The notes beneath the pieces were generated by a model, which ran no database searches, was not told where the DNA came from, and saw only the letters and a list, made by a program, of their open reading frames with translations. The position numbers and the translations under genes are program-made. A DNA stretch of 64,000 nt from NCBI RefSeq assembly GCF_021390245.1, contig NZ_JAJUXH010000010.1:1-64000 (forward strand), written 5' to 3'. The stretch comes from Dyadobacter sp. CY323 (GTDB lineage: Bacteria; Bacteroidota; Bacteroidia; Cytophagales; Spirosomataceae). This document shows positions 27,579 to 37,800 of this stretch, piece by piece (position 1 is the first letter of the stretch; the number at the start of each line of letters is the position of its first letter).

Positions 27579-28745
27579 CTAATAGTTGAATTCGCCGAAT
27601 TCAGATGTGATTGTCAATTTTTTGGCTGGCGATTCCTCCACCCTGCCCACAACCTGCGCGTCGATCCCAAAAGATTTGGACACGTCTATTACTCTTTGCG
27701 CGAACGCTTCCGGGAGGTAAATTTCAAGCCTGTGCCCCATGTTGAATACTTTATACATTTCCTGCCAGCTCGTACCGCTTTCTTCCTGGATCAATTTGAA
27801 AAGAGGCGGAACCGGGAGCAAATTGTCTTTGATAATGTGAAGGTTATCAACAAAATGTAGAATTTTCGTCTGTGCCCCGCCACTGCAATGTACCATGCCA
27901 TGAATGTGCTGACGCATCTCATCCAGCAGCGCTTTGGCGACGGGTGCATAGGTACGTGTCGGTGAAAGAATGAGCTGGCCCACATTCAATGGTACGCCTT
28001 CCACTGCGTCGGTTAGTTTTTTGCTTCCACTGTAAATCAGATCTTCGCTCACTTCAGGGTCAAAACTTTCCGAATATTTGCTCAGGTATTTGTCCAGGAT
28101 ATCATGTCTCGCAGAAGTCAATCCATTACTTCCCATTCCGCCATTATAGGTGGTTTCATAATTAGCCTGACCATAAGAAGCCAGCCCGACGATGACGTCA
28201 CCTGCCTGAATATTGGCATTATCAATCACCTCCGACCGTTTCATCCGCGCGACCACGGTACTGTTTACTGTCACCGTTCTCACAAGATCGCCAACATCAG
28301 CCGTTTCGCCTCCGGTACTGTAAATCTCCACACCATAGCTGCGGAGCATTTCGAGCACTTCTTCGGCCCCGTTTATTACCTCCGCAATCACCTCGCCGGG
28401 GATGCGGTTTTTGTTCCGGTCGATCGTCGAAGAGTATAACATCGGGCCGGTGGCTCCTATGCAAAGAAGGTCATCGGTATTCATCACGATCGCATCCTGG
28501 GCCACCCCTTTCCAGACCGAAATATCGCCGGTTTCTTTCCAGTACAAATATGCCAGGGAGGTTTTTGTACCCGCGCCGTCGGCATGCATGATGGTGCAAT
28601 AGTCAGCATCTCCGGCCAGGATATCAGGAACGATTTTGCAAAAAGCTTTTGGGAAAATGCCTTTGTCGATCTTTTCTATGGCTTTATGCACATCTTCTTT
28701 TGAAGCCGATACACCACGCTGAAGGTAACGGTCGGTAGTTTTCAT
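27579..28745 (-). CDS. purM: Phosphoribosylformylglycinamidine cyclo-ligase (AIR synthetase)
   Basis: A 388-residue cytoplasmic enzyme of purine synthesis that closes the imidazole ring of FGAM to AIR using ATP. The conserved segment HADGAGTKTSLAYLYW (near 55) is present, as are VAQDAIVMNTDDLLCIGA (near 85), GGETADVGDLVRTVTVNSTVVARM and the C-terminal FNMGHRLEIYLPE. It is slightly longer than the E. coli enzyme, as in other Bacteroidota. Single-gene unit with its own terminator; a candidate -7 box lies 42 bp upstream. Confidence 0.96.
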   Translation of the reverse strand: MKTTDRYLQRGVSASKEDVHKAIEKIDKGIFPKAFCKIVPDILAGDADYCTIMHADGAGTKTSLAYLYWKETGDISVWKGVAQDAIVMNTDDLLCIGATGPMLYSSTIDRNKNRIPGEVIAEVINGAEEVLEMLRSYGVEIYSTGGETADVGDLVRTVTVNSTVVARMKRSEVIDNANIQAGDVIVGLASYGQANYETTYNGGMGSNGLTSARHDILDKYLSKYSESFDPEVSEDLIYSGSKKLTDAVEGVPLNVGQLILSPTRTYAPVAKALLDEMRQHIHGMVHCSGGAQTKILHFVDNLHIIKDNLLPVPPLFKLIQEESGTSWQEMYKVFNMGHRLEIYLPEAFAQRVIDVSKSFGIDAQVVGRVEESPAKKLTITSEFGEFNY

Positions 28746-28786
28746 CTATGCTTTTTTATTAAATACAACGGTCGTGATTTCAGCCA

Positions 28787-28794
28787 CAAAAGTA
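28787..28794 (-). promoter_or_regulatory. Candidate -7 box of purM
   Basis: On the minus strand TACTTTTG matches TAnnTTTG, 42 bp before the purM start. A good -33 element is not evident. The rest of the gap 28746-29002 is AT-rich and contains the small inverted repeat CTATGGTTT/AAACCATAG near 28931-28960. Confidence 0.5.
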
Positions 28795-29002
28795 GGGAAA
28801 AAGGGTTTTAAACCTTTACTTTAACGAAAACAACGTTACTCTACCGACCCTCAGTGAGTTACAAATTATTTCAAAAACTAATGAATTATTAAAATCAGAT
28901 TTATGCTAAAAAGTTTTTAGCTTTACAATTCTATGGTTTCAAATATCCAAAACCATAGAATCTATTGTTTATTAGTTAAAGACCCGAACCCCCGATAAGT
29001 TC

Positions 29003-29518
29003 ATGCGTTTTTTGATTCGATCAATAGTTGTTTCTGCTCTTTTAATTGTTGTTTCAACTTCCTATAATCCTTCGAATGCCACTACTTCCACCTCGGGGGA
29101 AATGGTTTCGGACAGCTTAAATACAGTCCAGGCGCTGGTTTCATTTGCGACCAAACATTTGCATATTCCTTACCGCTCGGGTGGAACCTCTAAAAAAGGT
29201 TTTGACTGCTCCGGCTTCGTGCGGTATTGTTTCGATAAATGGAATATTTCACTGCCGCATTCCAGCGCCGCACAGTCCAAGCACGGCGAGACGATCAAAC
29301 TGGACGATGCAAAACCCGGTGATTTGATCTTTTTCAAAGGCGAAAGTTCAAAAAGCAGCCGCATCGGCCATGTAGGAATCATCACCGAAGTTGCTCCCGG
29401 TTATGTAAAGTTCATCCATTCTGCATTCAAAGGCGGCATCCGATATGATCTTCTGAATGCCAGTTATTACTCGAAGCGTTTCGTAGCGATTAAGAGATTA
29501 GTACAATCCGTCCCCTAA
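29003..29518 (+). CDS. NlpC/P60 family (C40) cell-wall peptidase
   Basis: A 171-residue exported endopeptidase likely to cut peptide stems of peptidoglycan. The N terminus is hydrophobic (LIRSIVVSALLIVVSTS) and serves as a signal or anchor. The catalytic domain spans about 45-165 with FDCSGFVRYCF (Cys69), SRIGHVGIITEV (His123) and FIHSAFKGGIRYD (His139). PGDLIFFKG is also typical. It has no SH3 or LysM domain, so it is a minimal member of the family. It is transcribed alone; the palindromic element at its 3' end overlaps the last codons. Confidence 0.92.
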   Translation: MRFLIRSIVVSALLIVVSTSYNPSNATTSTSGEMVSDSLNTVQALVSFATKHLHIPYRSGGTSKKGFDCSGFVRYCFDKWNISLPHSSAAQSKHGETIKLDDAKPGDLIFFKGESSKSSRIGHVGIITEVAPGYVKFIHSAFKGGIRYDLLNASYYSKRFVAIKRLVQSVP

Positions 29519-29581
29519 CGGAACGGGAATTGAAGCTGGCGCTGCCAGCTCTCATCTTACCGCCCCCTTCAGGGGACGGAT
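29506..29581. repeat. REP-like palindromic element (family C) between NlpC/P60 and RAYT genes
   Basis: ATCCGTCCCCT (29506-29516) and AGGGGACGGAT (29571-29581) are perfect 11-bp inverted arms. They enclose a second hairpin, AGCTGGC-GCT-GCCAGCT at 29534-29550, and the motif CCCCTTCAGGGG. The left arm overlaps the end of the NlpC gene. It lies 22 bp from the 3' end of a REP-associated transposase gene, the usual neighbour of such elements. Confidence 0.7.
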
Positions 29582-29602
29582 CAAGAGAGAGAGAGGAGAA
29601 TT

Positions 29603-30037
29603 CTAATTTTTGATTTGTTGCCAGCCATATTTCTTCATGAAGCGGTCGGATTCGTCTTTAAAAGTTTTCTTACGATGATGCGCTTCCTGGTTCAAAATAT
29701 ATTGCCGAACTCTTGCCACATGCTTCTCACTTACACTTACTGCCCAATAGTCGTCTTGCCATGCAAACTTCTGAGAGGTTAACTTGTTTTGATTGATCCA
29801 GAATGACGATTCTCCTTTAATGAGATTCGCCATTTTCGCCAGCGAGTGTTCCCTGCCTAGCGAGATCAAACAATGCGCATGATCGGTATATCCATTTACA
29901 ACATCCAGACAAATTCCCTTTGAAACGGCATTTCCCTTTATATGGAAAAATACCTTTTGTCTTATCTCATCATTCAAAAAAGGTTTACGATACTTCGTAC
30001 AAAAAACCATGTGTATCCAAATGCTTGTCCAGCTCAT
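29603..30037 (-). CDS. REP-associated tyrosine transposase (RAYT/TnpA, IS200-like fold)
   Basis: Read from ATG at 30035-30037 it encodes 144 residues. The frame continues to 30145, but MSWTSIWIHMVFCTKYRKPF is the family's usual start. The HUH motif is HAH at about 53-55 in GYTDHAHCLISL, and the catalytic tyrosine is in VRQYILNQEAHH (about Tyr113). Both are intact. Such proteins nick and move single-stranded REP hairpins, or are domesticated single-copy genes. No IS ends of the IS200 type are seen; instead a palindromic element lies just past its 3' end, which supports the RAYT reading. The C-terminal FMKKYGWQQI is typical of Bacteroidota members. Confidence 0.88.
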   Translation of the reverse strand: MSWTSIWIHMVFCTKYRKPFLNDEIRQKVFFHIKGNAVSKGICLDVVNGYTDHAHCLISLGREHSLAKMANLIKGESSFWINQNKLTSQKFAWQDDYWAVSVSEKHVARVRQYILNQEAHHRKKTFKDESDRFMKKYGWQQIKN

Positions 30038-30195
30038 AGAAAGAGAGGTTAAATGATTAATATCATTTAGACGTGGACACTTCATTTCGGTCACATATTT
30101 CCAGAAAGAATTTCGGGCATGATGTCGCAATCCAAAAATTTTCAATTTCCGTCATTTTCAAATCACGGCATGGCGGGTATAACGTGGATTGCGAT

Positions 30196-30203
30196 TAAAT
30201 TTG
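30196..30203 (+). promoter_or_regulatory. Candidate -7 box of argH
   Basis: TAAATTTG matches TAnnTTTG and lies 34 bp before the TTG start of argH. The -33 position is not a clear match. Confidence 0.45.
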
Positions 30204-30237
30204 CGAAACCATTTTATTATCAAACAACCGTTGCATT

Positions 30238-31575
30238 TTGAAACTCTGGCAGAAAGAAAATACTGTTACCTCTGAAAAAATTGAAAAATTCACGGTTGGC
30301 AAAGACCGCGAAATGGACCTTCATCTGGCGGAGTTTGATGTGCTGGGAAATCTGGCGCATGCGAGCATGCTGGAAACCATCGGGTTGCTTACTTCGGAGG
30401 ATCTGACAGCTTTGAAAGCGGAACTGAAAGTGATCTATTCAGGGATTGAAAAAGGTGATTTTGCGATCGAAGAGGGAGTGGAAGACGTGCATTCGCAGGT
30501 TGAACTCATGCTGACGCGCACATTAGGCGACACCGGGAAAAAGATACATAGCGGCCGTTCGCGGAACGACCAGGTGCTGGTGGATATGAAACTTTATACC
30601 CGCGCGCGGCTTTTTGAAGTGGTTCAGGCTACCGAAAAGCTGTTTCATGTTTTAATCAAAAAATCAGAAGAACATAAAAATGACCTTTTGCCGGGTTATA
30701 CACATTTGCAGATCGCGATGCCTTCCTCTTTTGGCTTGTGGTTTGGGGCTTATGCAGAAGGTTTGATCGATGATATTATTCAACTAAATGCAGCATATCG
30801 ACTTGCCAACCGTAATCCATTGGGTTCGGGGGCGGGTTATGGTTCGTCTTTTCCTTTAAACCGCCAGTTAACAACCGAACTTCTGGGATTTGAGGGAATG
30901 CATCACAATGTGGTGTATGCTCAAATGAGCCGCGGACGCACCGAGCAGGCGGCATTAACTGCGATTTCTTCTCTGGCAGCAACCGTTTCCCGGCTGGCTA
31001 TGGATGTTTGTCTGTACAATAGTCAAAACTTCGGGTTTATCGTTTTGCCCGATGATCTGACAACCGGCAGCAGCATTATGCCGCATAAAAAAAACCCCGA
31101 TGTCGCTGAATTACTTCGGGCTAAAACGAATAGGATGAAGGCATTACCAATGGAAGTAACCATGGTTTTGAGTAACCTGCCATCGGGGTACCACAGGGAT
31201 ATGCAGCTGCTAAAAGAAATCCTGATGCCTGCATTTGATGAAATACTGGATTGTCTGGATATCGCCGCGTTTATGCTCGAAAACATACAAGTGAAGCAAA
31301 ATCTGCTCGACGATCCGAAGTATGATATGCTTTTCAGTGTGGAGCGGGTGAATGAGCTGGTAATCAACGGAGTACCGTTCCGGGATGCGTATAAGCAGGT
31401 AGGCACTGAGATTGGCGATGGAAGTTATGTTGCGCCACGTGCATTAAAGCATTCCCATGAAGGTAGTATTGGTAACCTTCAAACCACGGAAATCAGGGAG
31501 CGAATGGAAAAAGAGATTGCCGCATTTGGCTATGATCGGGTTGAAAAGGCACTCGAAAAATTGCTCAGCGAATAG
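30238..31575 (+). CDS. argH: Argininosuccinate lyase
   Basis: A 445-residue cytoplasmic enzyme that splits argininosuccinate into arginine and fumarate, the last step of arginine synthesis. The fumarase/ASL signature GSSIMPHKKNPD is present near 280, with the catalytic region SGRSRNDQVLVDMKLY near 100 and TGYTHLQ-type sequence (LPGYTHLQIAMP) near 150. The start is TTG at 30238: MKLWQKE is the family's usual beginning and no ATG lies close by. argB is also in this window at 39.6 kb but in another transcription unit. The downstream gene begins seven bases after the stop. Confidence 0.96.
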   Translation: MKLWQKENTVTSEKIEKFTVGKDREMDLHLAEFDVLGNLAHASMLETIGLLTSEDLTALKAELKVIYSGIEKGDFAIEEGVEDVHSQVELMLTRTLGDTGKKIHSGRSRNDQVLVDMKLYTRARLFEVVQATEKLFHVLIKKSEEHKNDLLPGYTHLQIAMPSSFGLWFGAYAEGLIDDIIQLNAAYRLANRNPLGSGAGYGSSFPLNRQLTTELLGFEGMHHNVVYAQMSRGRTEQAALTAISSLAATVSRLAMDVCLYNSQNFGFIVLPDDLTTGSSIMPHKKNPDVAELLRAKTNRMKALPMEVTMVLSNLPSGYHRDMQLLKEILMPAFDEILDCLDIAAFMLENIQVKQNLLDDPKYDMLFSVERVNELVINGVPFRDAYKQVGTEIGDGSYVAPRALKHSHEGSIGNLQTTEIRERMEKEIAAFGYDRVEKALEKLLSE

Positions 31576-31581
31576 TGTGTC

Positions 31582-33171
31582 ATGGTCTCATTCAGAATCA
31601 GTTTGGTTATTTCCCTTTCTGTCTGGATGTTGGCTTTCCTATTTTATCCTACCAAAAATCCCGGTACTGACCGTTCTGAAATAAAGCTGAAAATAACGTT
31701 TTCTGACTCTCTGTCCGGAAAACAGCTGGCCATGCAATATTGCCAGCGATGCCATCTTTTTCCTGAACCCGCATTATTGGACAAAAAAACGTGGACGGAA
31801 AGTGTTCTTCCAAATATGGGGCAGCGCCTGGGTTTACAGTTTCCCGGCCGGGCACTTTATGTTGATATGGAGCCGGCGGACAAAGAAATCATTAAAAAAC
31901 TGGGTACCTATCCGGAAACGGCGCTAATTTCCATACAGGAATGGGAGAAAATTGTTGCATACTACGTGGAAACCGCGCCTGAAAAACCATTACCGCAAAA
32001 AACTTCCAGCATTCCGGTCGCGCCACTGACTTCATTCAAAGCGACTTCACTTACAGTTGGCGACAAGTCTGTTCCAAAAACAACTTTGCTGAAATTCGAT
32101 CCGGCTCCCGCGCAATTGTATGTCGGCGATGATCAGAATGCTTTGTATGTTCTGGATAAATCATTTCAATTAAAAGACACCTGGTGGATCGACACGCCGC
32201 CTGTTGATATTGATTTTCCAAAAAATGCGCCGCCGCGGTTATTGACGATCGGAAAATTCGAACCATCGGATCAGAAACTGGGCGGGATGATCTCTCTTTC
32301 AAAATCACAGGTTCCGCAAGCTGCGGTGAATATTGCTAACCTTCCAAGACCGGTTCAGTTTACAGCCGCTGATTTGAATATGGATGGAAAAGAAGATGTG
32401 ATTATCTGCGGTTTTGGGAATAATGCAGGAAAGCTGTTCTGGTATGACGGTTTTGATCCTCAAAAAGAACATATCCTGAAACGCTTACCGGGAGCCCGAA
32501 AAACGGAAGTGTTGGATCTTAACCGTGATAAAAAACCCGATATCGTTGCATTAACATCGCAGGCCTGGGAGAATGTTTCGATCTTTTACAATCTCGGAAA
32601 CGGGAAGTTCGAGGAAAAAGTAGTCCTGCAATTTCCACCTTCTTATGGCGTCAATTATTTTGAAATGGTGGATTTCAATAAGGATGGTTTTCAGGATATT
32701 CTTTTGACAAATGGCGATAACTGGGATTTATCGGCCATTCCAAAAAACTATCACGGCGTCCGCATTTACCTGAACGACGGGAAAGACAACTTCAAAGAAG
32801 CCTGGTTTTATCCTTTATATGGCGCAAGCAAAGCAATGGCCCGGGATTTTGACAATGACGGTGATTTGGACATTGCGGCTGTTTCGTTTTACACCGATCT
32901 TCAAAACCCTGCGGATGCATTCGTCTATCTTTCGAATGAAGGTAATTTCCATTTCAAAGCTCAGGTAACTCCGGAAGCTGCATCGGGCAAATGGATGACA
33001 ATGGAGGCCGGGGATTTTGATCAGGACGGAGACATCGACATCGCTCTCGGCTCCTATTTTCATGTACTCGGCGAAATGTCGAAATTGATGTCGCACGGTG
33101 TCTTATCGTTTCCTCAACTCCTGCTTTTGACCAACCTCAAAAGTAAGGCACAAAAAAATGGCCGACGCTAA
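31582..33171 (+). CDS. FG-GAP/VCBS-repeat protein with N-terminal cytochrome-c-like haem motif
   Basis: A 529-residue exported protein with an N-terminal hydrophobic segment (SLVISLSVWMLAFLFYP). A c-type haem site CQRCH lies at 54-58, with a possible distal ligand Met79 in LPNMGQRLG. From about 265 onward there are FG-GAP/VCBS-like calcium loops (DLNMDGKEDV, DLNRDKKPDI, DFNKDGFQDI, DFDNDGDLDI, DFDQDGDIDI), implying an integrin-like propeller. Such fusions are common in Cytophagales, but their role is unknown; electron transfer coupled to a secreted propeller is one idea. It may share a transcript with argH, since the gap is seven bases, though no functional link is obvious. Confidence 0.8.
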   Translation: MVSFRISLVISLSVWMLAFLFYPTKNPGTDRSEIKLKITFSDSLSGKQLAMQYCQRCHLFPEPALLDKKTWTESVLPNMGQRLGLQFPGRALYVDMEPADKEIIKKLGTYPETALISIQEWEKIVAYYVETAPEKPLPQKTSSIPVAPLTSFKATSLTVGDKSVPKTTLLKFDPAPAQLYVGDDQNALYVLDKSFQLKDTWWIDTPPVDIDFPKNAPPRLLTIGKFEPSDQKLGGMISLSKSQVPQAAVNIANLPRPVQFTAADLNMDGKEDVIICGFGNNAGKLFWYDGFDPQKEHILKRLPGARKTEVLDLNRDKKPDIVALTSQAWENVSIFYNLGNGKFEEKVVLQFPPSYGVNYFEMVDFNKDGFQDILLTNGDNWDLSAIPKNYHGVRIYLNDGKDNFKEAWFYPLYGASKAMARDFDNDGDLDIAAVSFYTDLQNPADAFVYLSNEGNFHFKAQVTPEAASGKWMTMEAGDFDQDGDIDIALGSYFHVLGEMSKLMSHGVLSFPQLLLLTNLKSKAQKNGRR

Positions 33172-33184
33172 CGCCGACCATTAT

Positions 33185-33254
33185 CCCCACCCCCCTGAGA
33201 GGGAGCTTTGTTCTTACTAAATAGAATGTGCAAGCCCCTTTCAGGGGGTTGGGG
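33185..33254. repeat. REP-like inverted repeat (family C-like), also a likely bidirectional terminator
   Basis: CCCCACCCCCCTGAGAGG and CCTTTCAGGGGGTTGGGG pair with few mismatches across a loop of about 30 nt and fill the gap between two convergent genes. The core CCCCTTTCAGGGG resembles the CCCCTTCAGGGG block at 29560. A smaller stem (ATGGCCGACG/CGCCGACCAT) overlaps the stop of the FG-GAP gene just before it. Confidence 0.65.
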
Positions 33255-34856
33255 TTATTTCACATCCCAGAACAGCTTGGTAGTAAGCTTGTCGTTATCT
33301 CTTACGGATGCGTAGTTTTCAGGGTTGTAAGTCACCTCGTTGCCTGGGTAATTCCATCTTACCGGAGGCAAAGTCTGGTTGTTTGCATTGTCTACCTGGA
33401 AGCTTAACGCCGGCAGGTCCAGTCTGCGGATATCAGCGAAGTTTTCATAAGGCTGAACAACGTTGTAATGCAGCCATTTCTGGGTAGCGATCAGGCTAAG
33501 TTTTGCAGCAGGTGTTGCCGCTTTCGTCCAGTTCACCGCGTCATTGGCAATGTAAGCAGCGATTTGTGCAGTACTCTGTGCCTCGGTTAATACAGCAGGT
33601 TTGGTACCCTGTGTTGCATTGCTCAGGCCTGCAATCGTAGTGTAAAACTTCACCGACTGCGAAATCGCCGTTTCGTAAGCTGTTTTAGCAGCAGCATCGT
33701 TGCCCGATCTCAGGAAGTATTCTGCTTTAATGAGGTTAATTTCAGGAGCATTGATGATCACACCCGGGAAAAACTGGTTGTGGCTCAGCACATAACGGTT
33801 GTAGATGGACACTGTTCCGGCATTGAAAAGAGCCGTTTGCGTAGCCGAAGTCCCCAATGGATCGATTCCAATATATTCACCTTTCGCTTTCTCTCCCGGC
33901 TCGAACAACAGTCTCAAACGTGGATCACTCGTGGTTTTCATGAGGTCGATCATTCTCTTGCCTGCCGTGTTGCCATACCATCCGCCGGAAGCAAGTCCAT
34001 CCTGGAATCCTTTGGAGTTGATGTCGGTATTTACATCATACACATTGATCTGAATGTTTTGCTCGTTTGTTTCCACGACCGGATAAGTACCTGGCGCATT
34101 CAGGATCTCGGCGATCTCGGTATTTGATCTTGCCTGAAAATTCGCGGCAGCCGATACTCTGTTCAGCATCCGCAGGCGGAGTGAATTAGTAAAACGCTTC
34201 CAGGCAGTAATGTCTCCTTTGTTGACAATATCCTGAGTCTGAAATGGCTTTACGTAATTTGAGCTTATTGTAATGGTATTCAGCTCAGTAGCAATGGATT
34301 TCAAATCGTTCAGCATCAACGTGTAAATTTCTTCTGCCGAATCGAATTTCGCGTTTGAACCTGCATAGTTGCCCGCATTTGTGCTCAGCATACCTGCTTG
34401 CGTGAAAGGGATCGCACCATGCAGATCCACCATCCGCTGAGTATAATTGTACAGATAAACTTTCGCCGTCAGCATGAAAATCTTTTTATCAGCCTGCTCC
34501 TGGGCCGGTCTTGAATTGTAGATTTTTTCAAGCTCTCTGTATTGCGCCAGCGTGTTATAGTAGTTAAACCACATATCCTGCACACCCGCGGACGCCGGAA
34601 CATACTGCCCCGACTCATTTGGCCAGCCAACCGCCTGGTTGAACCGGCTCAAAGTTGTTCTCAGGGTAACAAAATATTGTCCGTAACCCGGAAGAATGTA
34701 GTCTTTGCTGGCGTACATAAAGCCGGAATACTGTTTTTCAACAGTTGACTCTGCGATTTTTGCAGGGTCGGAATACCTTTCGGTAAATTCGGATTCCTTG
34801 CAGGACACTGCCGTGAGCATAAGTCCCGCCAAAATGAATGATGATATCTGTTTCAT
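33255..34856 (-). CDS. SusD/RagB family outer membrane lipoprotein (locus 3)
   Basis: A 533-residue lipoprotein with lipobox LTAVSC (Cys19) followed by KESEFTERYSDP. It belongs to the divergent SusD-like group (often modelled as SusD-like_2): AKVYLYNYTQRMVDLHGAIPFTQ near 135, GDITAWKRFTNSLRLRMLNR near 215, and an ending that lacks the NPGY close (NDKLTTKLFWDVK). It is the second gene of a two-gene minus-strand operon, starting 20 bp after the SusC stop. No enzyme gene accompanies the pair, so the ligand is unknown; peptides and small molecules are as possible as glycans. Confidence 0.93.
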   Translation of the reverse strand: MKQISSFILAGLMLTAVSCKESEFTERYSDPAKIAESTVEKQYSGFMYASKDYILPGYGQYFVTLRTTLSRFNQAVGWPNESGQYVPASAGVQDMWFNYYNTLAQYRELEKIYNSRPAQEQADKKIFMLTAKVYLYNYTQRMVDLHGAIPFTQAGMLSTNAGNYAGSNAKFDSAEEIYTLMLNDLKSIATELNTITISSNYVKPFQTQDIVNKGDITAWKRFTNSLRLRMLNRVSAAANFQARSNTEIAEILNAPGTYPVVETNEQNIQINVYDVNTDINSKGFQDGLASGGWYGNTAGKRMIDLMKTTSDPRLRLLFEPGEKAKGEYIGIDPLGTSATQTALFNAGTVSIYNRYVLSHNQFFPGVIINAPEINLIKAEYFLRSGNDAAAKTAYETAISQSVKFYTTIAGLSNATQGTKPAVLTEAQSTAQIAAYIANDAVNWTKAATPAAKLSLIATQKWLHYNVVQPYENFADIRRLDLPALSFQVDNANNQTLPPVRWNYPGNEVTYNPENYASVRDNDKLTTKLFWDVK

Positions 34857-34876
34857 TGTCGTGATCGGATTAAAAA

Positions 34877-37800
34877 TTAGAAGCTGGCCCTCAACATCAC
34901 ACCCATAGTACGGAATGACGGGTTACTACCTGCATTGTTGATGTTTTCATACCATCTTGTACTTACGCTTGTCTGCTCTGCATCCAGGTCTTTGATCGTT
35001 CTGTAAAGGAAGAACAGGTTACGTCCGAACACGGAAACAGAGATGTTCTGCGCACCGATCTTGTTGCCGATTGCAGCTGGCAGACGGTAGGCAAGCGAAA
35101 GCTCACGCATTTTGAAATACGTATTTTCCTGTACGTAAAGCTCATAACGCGCATTACCGTACTGGGGACCGCCCCAGTTGTACGTACTGTTGTAGTAAGT
35201 AGCCTGAGAAACAACGTTGGTATTTACTTCACCCGTCGCCGAAACACCGTCCATCAACATACCGTCGTGGTAAACAGTTTGTCCGTTTGGTCCGGCTGAT
35301 CCGTTCGTAGCTACACCTTTTCCGTTTGCATCCACATAATAGGATAGTCCGCCGTGCTCCGCATCCATTGCATTTAAACTTTCTTCTGTCAAACCTCTCG
35401 ATGTCATCCAGTTGATACCCGTGGGCATAATGTGACCGCCTACACGGAAATCGATTACCCCGTCGAGTGTGAAGTTTTTGTAGCTGAATGTGTTGAGCAA
35501 ACCACCTGTCAGTTTAGGCATCGCATTACCTACCTTGATCCAGTTGTTGCCATCCAGTGTATAAAGTCCGTTTGGACCTACGATGCTTCTGCCCTGGCTG
35601 TCTTTCAAGATACCGTGTGCGAAGATATCTCCCATCGGACGACCTACAACGGAGCGGATCTGTGCCGCATTACCATCGAAATCGGCATGAAGCAATTCGG
35701 TAGAGCTGTTTGCCAGCTTTTCAACCTTGTTTACGTTTCTCGACAGGTTCAAGGTCAGGTCCCAGTTCAGGTCGCTCACTGTTTTTGCTTTCAACGGGCT
35801 TACATTGAATGCAACTTCAACACCCTGGTTCCGTAAAGTACCAATGTTCTCAAGGACTGTTCTTGCGCCGGTCGTTGCCGCGATGCTCAAAGGAAGGATC
35901 TGGTCAACGATCTGTGCGTTGTAGTATGCGATGTCCAGTCCAATGCGGTTGTTGAAGAATTTGGTTTCAAGACCGAACTCGAATTCGCGTTTCTGCTCCG
36001 GACGTATCTTGTCGTTTCCGTAGTCTGAGCTTAAAGTCGTATAAAGAACCGATTGCCCGCCAGTTTGCTGGATCGACAAGGAACCTTGCTGATATGCATT
36101 GTTTGCCTGATAGATCGTCGGGTAATTTCCTACGATACCAAATGAACCTCTCAGTTTACCATAGCTAAGGAATGAAGGCATATCGAATGCATCTGAGAAA
36201 ACAAAGCTGCTGTTCACAGAAGGATAGACAAATGCATTGTTTCCTTTCGCTAGCGTGGATGTACGGTCTCTGCGGATTGTTCCTTCAATGAAGAAAATGT
36301 TCTTGTAATCGAAGTTAACGGTTCCAATGTATGCGTCGCGCAGCCAGCGGCTTCTGGTTTGGTTACCATTTGGAACGTTTACACTTGCAGAAATATCGAA
36401 GAAGTTCTCTGTGCTAAGTCCGCCATTAGTCGATCTTGACAGGAATGTGTTCAATTGTCTGTTGGCAGAATACCCACCCAAAAGGGAAATAGTAGCGTCC
36501 GCAGAAAGTTTTTTGGTATAAGTTAAAAGAACGTCACCATATACATTATTGTACTGGTTGTTGTTCATACCAAAGTCTCCTGAATAGCCGAATGCCAGAG
36601 GAATTGTGCTGTAACCCCAGTTTTCCATTCTTTCAGACGTGTAGTCCGTGGCGATACGGCCGCGGAGTTTCAGGCTTTCAAGGATCTGCCAGTTCTGGGT
36701 AAGGCTGGCAATAATGCGATCACTGTATTCGAATGCCTGGTTTTTTCTGGTATTCCATACATAATCCGCGATATCAGCTTTGAAACCATTGCGAATCAGG
36801 TTCTCGCCAGGGGTCAAACTTGGGTTCGTACCCGTAACAAATTTGTAGCCCTGACTTGTCTGATATTTATCAAAATACCAGTCTGCAGACTCGAAACGGT
36901 TCATCATACCTGTAAAGTTGTTGATCATACGATCCACTTTAAACGGGCGGTTGCGAGTAGTCTGGTTTACATAGTTCACCATTACATCCGTAGTCAGCTT
37001 TTTATTAAGGCTGAAACTGGCATTCAGGTTCGCAATGTTTTTGCTGTTTTTCGAATTGTAGCTGATCATCCCGTTATCCTGACGTGTGAACGAGAAACGG
37101 ATATTAGAATTTTCGTTTGATTTCGAGATCGACAAGTTGATGTTTGAGCTGCTCGCGTTTTCGAACAGATCCGCGTAGCTGTTACCTGACGGAGAGTAAG
37201 GTCTGATCTTGCCATCAAATGACATGATCGGCTGGCCGTCGAATTTTGGTCCGAAGTTTACGGTTGCGTCCAGCAATCCTCTTGTTTCTTTAACACCGTC
37301 ACCATCGGTATCATAATAGATAAAACCAGCCGCATCCTGGCCGCCATTGTTGTAGTTCAAAGGATAGCCCGGACCTCTTACATTCTGATAACGGGGCAGA
37401 TAAGCAATTTTATCCACATTGTAGCTGGCGTTGAAATCCACGCCAATGCCTTTTTTGCCTTTACCACTTTTCGTAGTTACCAGCAAAACCCCATTTACCG
37501 CCTCAGAACCGTAAAGTGCAGCCGCAGATGCACCTTTAAGTACAGAAATATTCTCAATATCGGCTGGGTTCAAATCCAGAAGACCGTTCCCGCGGATACG
37601 CTGGTCGCCCCAGTAATCGCCGTTTCTCGATTCGCCGTTACGAATGGGAACACCGTCAAGCACAAGTAATGGCTGCGTATTTCCTGTAATGGAGCTAAAT
37701 CCACGAATGTTGATGCTCACCCCGCTGGTTGCCCCACCCGGAGTTGCGTTGATGGTTACACCTGGTGCTTTTCCGTAAAGTGCAGTTGCAAAGTTTGGAG

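Noticed and set aside
29603-30145. Complete IS200/IS605 insertion sequence
   Set aside because: No tnpB or typical left and right end hairpins were found; the protein matches the RAYT form better.
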